This document shows, in pieces, positions 8,201 to 10,405 of a DNA stretch of 10,405 nt; within the stretch, counting starts at the first letter, position 1; each line of letters opens with the position of its first letter. This stretch comes from CAMDHY01 sp046156265 (GTDB lineage Bacteria > Pseudomonadota > Alphaproteobacteria > Rhizobiales > Segnochrobactraceae), in contig NZ_JAWDIR010000023.1 of NCBI RefSeq assembly GCF_046156265.1, positions 1 to 10,405 on the forward strand, written 5' to 3'. The notes below the pieces were generated by a model that searched no databases, had not been told where the DNA came from, and worked only from the letters and a program-made list of their open reading frames with translations. A program made the position numbers and the translations under genes.

Positions 8201-8678
8201 GCACCTTCTTCAAAGCGGGGTCGTAGGCGGCCTTCTCGTCGGTGAAAACCTCCGGCGGCACCGGCGGGATGGTGACGTAGTCGCCCCAGCTCACCTCGAC
8301 GTCGATCGTCTTCACCGTCGCGTCGACCAGCACCGTCAGGCCGCAGGCGGAGGGGGCGAGCGGGCGACGGGCGGCGGGGTCGTCAGGGGCGGCGTCGTCG
8401 GCGGCGCGGGCGGTTCCCGTCTCCGGATCACTCTCCTCGCCGGGGTCCATCTCGACGTCGCCGGTGTCCTCCGCGAGGCCCTCCTCCTCCCGGCCGTCCT
8501 TCGCCCCGTCGACCGGCGCGGGCACGAGGTAGCCGGTGAGGTACCATCGCGAGGGATTGGTCTCGAGGAGCTCGGAGGCGATGTCGGCGTCGCGCGGCGA
8601 CGGGCCGATGAGGTCGCGGCGCAGCGTCTCGACGAGCCGGCCGCGCACGGCCTCGGCGGACTTCAGATCGATCGTCAT
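5211..8678 (-). CDS. drmA: DISARM helicase DrmA
   Basis: This is a 1155-residue SF2-type helicase. Residues 1-450 form a long N-terminal region with no motif I can name, including an acidic low-complexity stretch at about 58-100. Walker A is FFPTGGGKTEAYLG (470-483). A cysteine cluster (C599, C602, C613, C627, C632), probably a zinc-binding insertion, precedes the DEAD-box variant IIQDELHL (713-720). Motif III is STAT (756-759), motif V lies in ATNMISVGLDIGRLG (930-944), and motif VI is QATSRVGR (960-967). All catalytic motifs look intact. In DISARM, DrmA pairs with DrmB to form the core complex that loads on invading DNA; the split of helicase and DUF1998 over two genes is typical of this system. 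The ATG at 8678 overlaps the methylase stop (ATGA), which fixes the start and indicates translational coupling. The stop is 10 bases before drmB. A stand-alone MrfA/Lhr-type repair helicase is unlikely given the separate DUF1998 partner and the adjacent methylase. Confidence 0.9.
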   Translation of the reverse strand: MTIDLKSAEAVRGRLVETLRRDLIGPSPRDADIASELLETNPSRWYLTGYLVPAPVDGAKDGREEEGLAEDTGDVEMDPGEESDPETGTARAADDAAPDDPAARRPLAPSACGLTVLVDATVKTIDVEVSWGDYVTIPPVPPEVFTDEKAAYDPALKKVQWQRVPGHASVTIPVPEPGKRSTAILPSSAGQQRPGGGLVVEVFGRPYDLNRPDGSVARVRALTVMLVNRRDPARRRFADVTFAFQVEVRVRTELPLHPRIDMSGFGSDDTDAATADLHYRDVAEFAVGCNASAGWEADEDGIVRAAHTDFLPAAEVERVEPNLEISATFGMEALEKLAAESGDALAAALSGLPDDYRRWIATERTGVASIDGAPRQEAADRLLEKADRAADRITAGIELLRRDDWARLAFRAMNEAVARAARRRNAGPGGDPAKEKPPTWRPFQLAFILLNLPGLQDKLSDEREIVDLLFFPTGGGKTEAYLGLAAWTIAHRRLTAGGKLGAGVAVLMRYTLRLLTLDQLARASGVVCALELMRGEPAWMDGKTRMLGDWPIEIGLWVGAAASPNRLGGKGNSDPKTAAVRVRRFQRDGKEAPAPIKACPWCGTAFTRDSFACTPNALAPKNMAIRCANADCEFTGDRDLPILTVDETIYRRLPAFVIATVDKFAGLPWLGEAGAFFGHVNRSDDWGFYGPNDGRGEGKRLENGATLDPPDLIIQDELHLISGPLGTVAALYEVALDRLATRSRLGKRIRPKVVASTATVRRATEQITALFDRAATEIFPPPGPDRRDSFFARTAPPSEKPARLYLGLAAPGKGPKLVFLNVLLSLLAAAQKEANDDNEADAYMTALGYFNALRELGGARRIVEDEVRTRLAQYGTKRRRVSPPDQPFADRYLREVLELTSRESTDKVAAAKDALGKPATDKKSVDVALATNMISVGLDIGRLGLMLVQGQPKSASEYIQATSRVGREVAKPGLVVVLLNAQKPRDRLHYEQFRQFHACFYRAVEATSVTPWAARAIDRALAAVVVACVRHLNPDLVAEGDAIDMPDQVKAEDIVDIILARAPDSAVVGGHAALRSIVEDLLATWKRIAEDRGSNAGKLYYGYPAGQALLHDPLDALLSSLGPDFAPFTAGRSMRDVEHASALKIIDHRYQELSS

Positions 8679-10405
8679 GCCTCGACCTCTTCTTCTTCGT
8701 CCGCTGCTGCCGGCGCGAGACCGGCGCGGCGCTCGGCCTCGGCACGCTCGGCGTTGAGGGCGAGCAGGCGGGCGAGCACCTCGTCGCGGAAGTCTGACGG
8801 CCAGAACAGCCGGCCCTGATAGGTGTGGTCGTCCTCGGTGGTCTCGTCGAGGAAGACGGGCTCGGCGCGCGCCTCGAGGTCGTCCCAGCCGTAGGCGGCG
8901 AGCACGGCGCGGTCCATCTCGGCGTGCAACTCGCGCAGTCGCTCGATGTCGGCGGCCGTCTCGTCGCGGTCGTGGAAGCGGTTGTAGGTCTTCGTCATGC
9001 CCTCGTTGCGGGCGACCATCAGCGCAGCGCGGTGGTCGTGGTAGGCCTGCCCCGCGGCCTCCAGTGCCGGCGAGGTCTCGAAGCCGGGCGGGAAGGGGAA
9101 GGTCTCGAAGCAGTCGGAGGGGGTGTACTGAAGATCATCCTTGAGCGTTGAGCTAAAGAATCTAGTCCAAATTTCGTGAACTCGACTACTCATGATCCCT
9201 GAAGCGGCAAACTGATCCCAGCGAAAGAGAACTGTCTTTTCGTTGTATACAACGGCGCGAGGGAGGAACGTAAAGGCAAATGCATTCCCAATTCTTGAGC
9301 AAGCCAAAACGCGCCGTAGAGGGGAGATGCCTCTATATAGACCATCGCGGCGTCGCAGAAACCTCCACCATATCCTCTTGCCCGCCGCGTCTTTGATGGC
9401 AAGCCGCCCCGACTTAACCCTCCGCACAACGATCTCGAGCAAATCCGGCCAATCAGCTGCTACGGGATCTGGATAGTCCGCCGAAACAAATCCGGAGCGC
9501 AGTTTCTCTCGCTGTGTTTCCTCGCGCAGGCGATGCCACGGGTGCGTCGCCGCCGGATCCCGCATCAACGGGAAGTCAGCGAAGTCGATGACATATCGAT
9601 GGTGTGCATGCGTCGGAGAGTTGTTGACCTCCTCGCCACCGATGTACGGGAAGATACGCTCAGCGTTCCGCGGCTCCTTGGCGATCAGCGCGCGCATCGT
9701 CTCCAGGCTCTCCGCCTCGCCCTTCGCCGCCGCGACATCGTCGAAGGTGAAGCCCATTCCAAGAATGTACGATCCAATGAAGGCCTTCCGGGCGTTCTCG
9801 GCGAGGCGGGCCGGCGCGCCGTCGAGGTCTCCTTCGACGAGGTAGGCCGAGATCCGCCGAGCCGGCCGTCCATCCAGTCGAGCATGCCAGATGTCGCCCT
9901 TGACGACGTGCACCACGCTCACGACGACCGCCGCCTCGCCTGGCCATTTCAGCCGCCGCGTTGCGTGCGCGACCGTGCCGCCCGCCTCGATGATCGCGCG
10001 CAGGCCGGTGTCGCGCGTGTCACCCTGTCCGATGGTGTTGGTGGCGATCAGCCCGAACGCCGCGTCGTGCCGCAAGAGCGTGAAGGCGCGACGGAAGAAG
10101 TGGGCGACGAGATCCGCGTTGCCATGCGCGCCGGCGTGCAGAGTCTGCAGCCACGGCAGATAGTGCTCGCGGTTGCCGCCAATGATCGTGTTCTTCCCCG
10201 CGAACGGGGGGTTGCCTATGATGGCGTCGAAGCCCGGATTATCGCGGGCGAACACCTCCGGGAACTCGACGGGCCAGTGGAACGGCACGAGCGGGTGCCC
10301 ACCCGTCCGCAGGCCCACGGCGGCTGCGCGTAGCTCGTCCCACCGCACCGGATTGCCGGTGACCCAACTTTCGATCGTCGAGCGCCGCTTCTCACGCGCC
10401 TTCGA
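8675..10405 (-). CDS. drmMI: DISARM-type N6-adenine DNA methyltransferase, 5' part missing (DrmMI-like)
   Basis: This is the C-terminal 576 residues of a large DNA methyltransferase. The frame stays open through the right edge, so the start is outside; an internal GTG at 10348 could be mistaken for the start. The in-window part opens with the catalytic motif IV of amino-methyltransferases, NPPF (about 10202-10213), inside DAIIGNPPFAGKNT. The stretch NADLVAHFFRRAFTLLRHD and then LIATNTIGQGDTRDTG follow, which I recognise from Eco57I/MmeI-like methylases and DISARM DrmMI. Near the C-terminus lies YTPSDCFETFPFPPGF, a conserved block of the same family. The SAM-binding motif I should lie upstream, outside the window. 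The protein probably marks self DNA by adenine methylation so that DISARM spares it; the target site cannot be read from sequence. It ends in an acidic tail (DEEEEVEA), and its stop overlaps the drmA start as ATGA. A block around 9121-9300 is much lower in G+C than the rest. A solitary type IIG-like methylase is the alternative, but the neighbours favour DISARM. Confidence 0.85.
   Translation of the reverse strand, partial: SKAREKRRSTIESWVTGNPVRWDELRAAAVGLRTGGHPLVPFHWPVEFPEVFARDNPGFDAIIGNPPFAGKNTIIGGNREHYLPWLQTLHAGAHGNADLVAHFFRRAFTLLRHDAAFGLIATNTIGQGDTRDTGLRAIIEAGGTVAHATRRLKWPGEAAVVVSVVHVVKGDIWHARLDGRPARRISAYLVEGDLDGAPARLAENARKAFIGSYILGMGFTFDDVAAAKGEAESLETMRALIAKEPRNAERIFPYIGGEEVNNSPTHAHHRYVIDFADFPLMRDPAATHPWHRLREETQREKLRSGFVSADYPDPVAADWPDLLEIVVRRVKSGRLAIKDAAGKRIWWRFLRRRDGLYRGISPLRRVLACSRIGNAFAFTFLPRAVVYNEKTVLFRWDQFAASGIMSSRVHEIWTRFFSSTLKDDLQYTPSDCFETFPFPPGFETSPALEAAGQAYHDHRAALMVARNEGMTKTYNRFHDRDETAADIERLRELHAEMDRAVLAAYGWDDLEARAEPVFLDETTEDDHTYQGRLFWPSDFRDEVLARLLALNAERAEAERRAGLAPAAADEEEEVEA

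Noticed and set aside
7206..8819. A 537-codon open frame on the plus strand
   Set aside because: It is antisense to drmA and the end of the methylase. Its Gly/Val/Ala/Arg-rich product shows no family motif, whereas the minus strand encodes conserved helicase and methylase sequence.

Overview
The window looks like a stretch of a mobile, defence-carrying region from a high-G+C proteobacterium. The G+C level, codon use and the style of the replication genes suit an alphaproteobacterium such as a Rhizobiales member, but no marker here proves the taxon. Every gene I can support lies on the minus strand, so the reading order runs from high to low coordinates. Many long plus-strand frames are only shadows of high-G+C coding DNA.

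From 10405 down to 3281 lies the core of a DISARM anti-phage system, in the order known for class 1 DISARM. First comes an adenine-type DNA methyltransferase (drmMI-like, 5' end outside the window), then a large SF2-type helicase (drmA), then a DUF1998 protein (drmB). The three are tightly packed: a 4-bp ATGA overlap between the first two and 10 bases between the last two, so they are probably one transcript. In class 1 systems the SNF2 helicase drmD usually precedes the methylase and a phospholipase-D-like gene (drmC) usually follows drmB. The first would lie outside the window. The second is not where it would be expected.

From 3280 to 2300 there is a 111-bp spacer and then a 286 to 289 codon gene of clearly lower G+C. 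Its N-terminus resembles DUF2442 and its C-terminal half is unknown. It sits in the usual drmC position.

From 2244 to the left edge there is a replication and control module of the kind found in integrative elements and plasmids: a small AlpA/excisionase-type helix-turn-helix protein, and 4 bases later a primase-polymerase fused to a RepA-like AAA ATPase (cut by the window edge). The most natural reading is a DISARM operon carried as cargo next to the replication module of a mobile element. No integrase, tRNA, attachment site, rRNA, CRISPR array or insertion sequence is visible.

The points most worth following up are the missing drmC and its AT-richer replacement, a low-G+C block inside the C-terminal part of the methylase, an acidic insertion near the DrmA N-terminus, and a hairpin that would bury the ribosome binding site of the AlpA-like gene.
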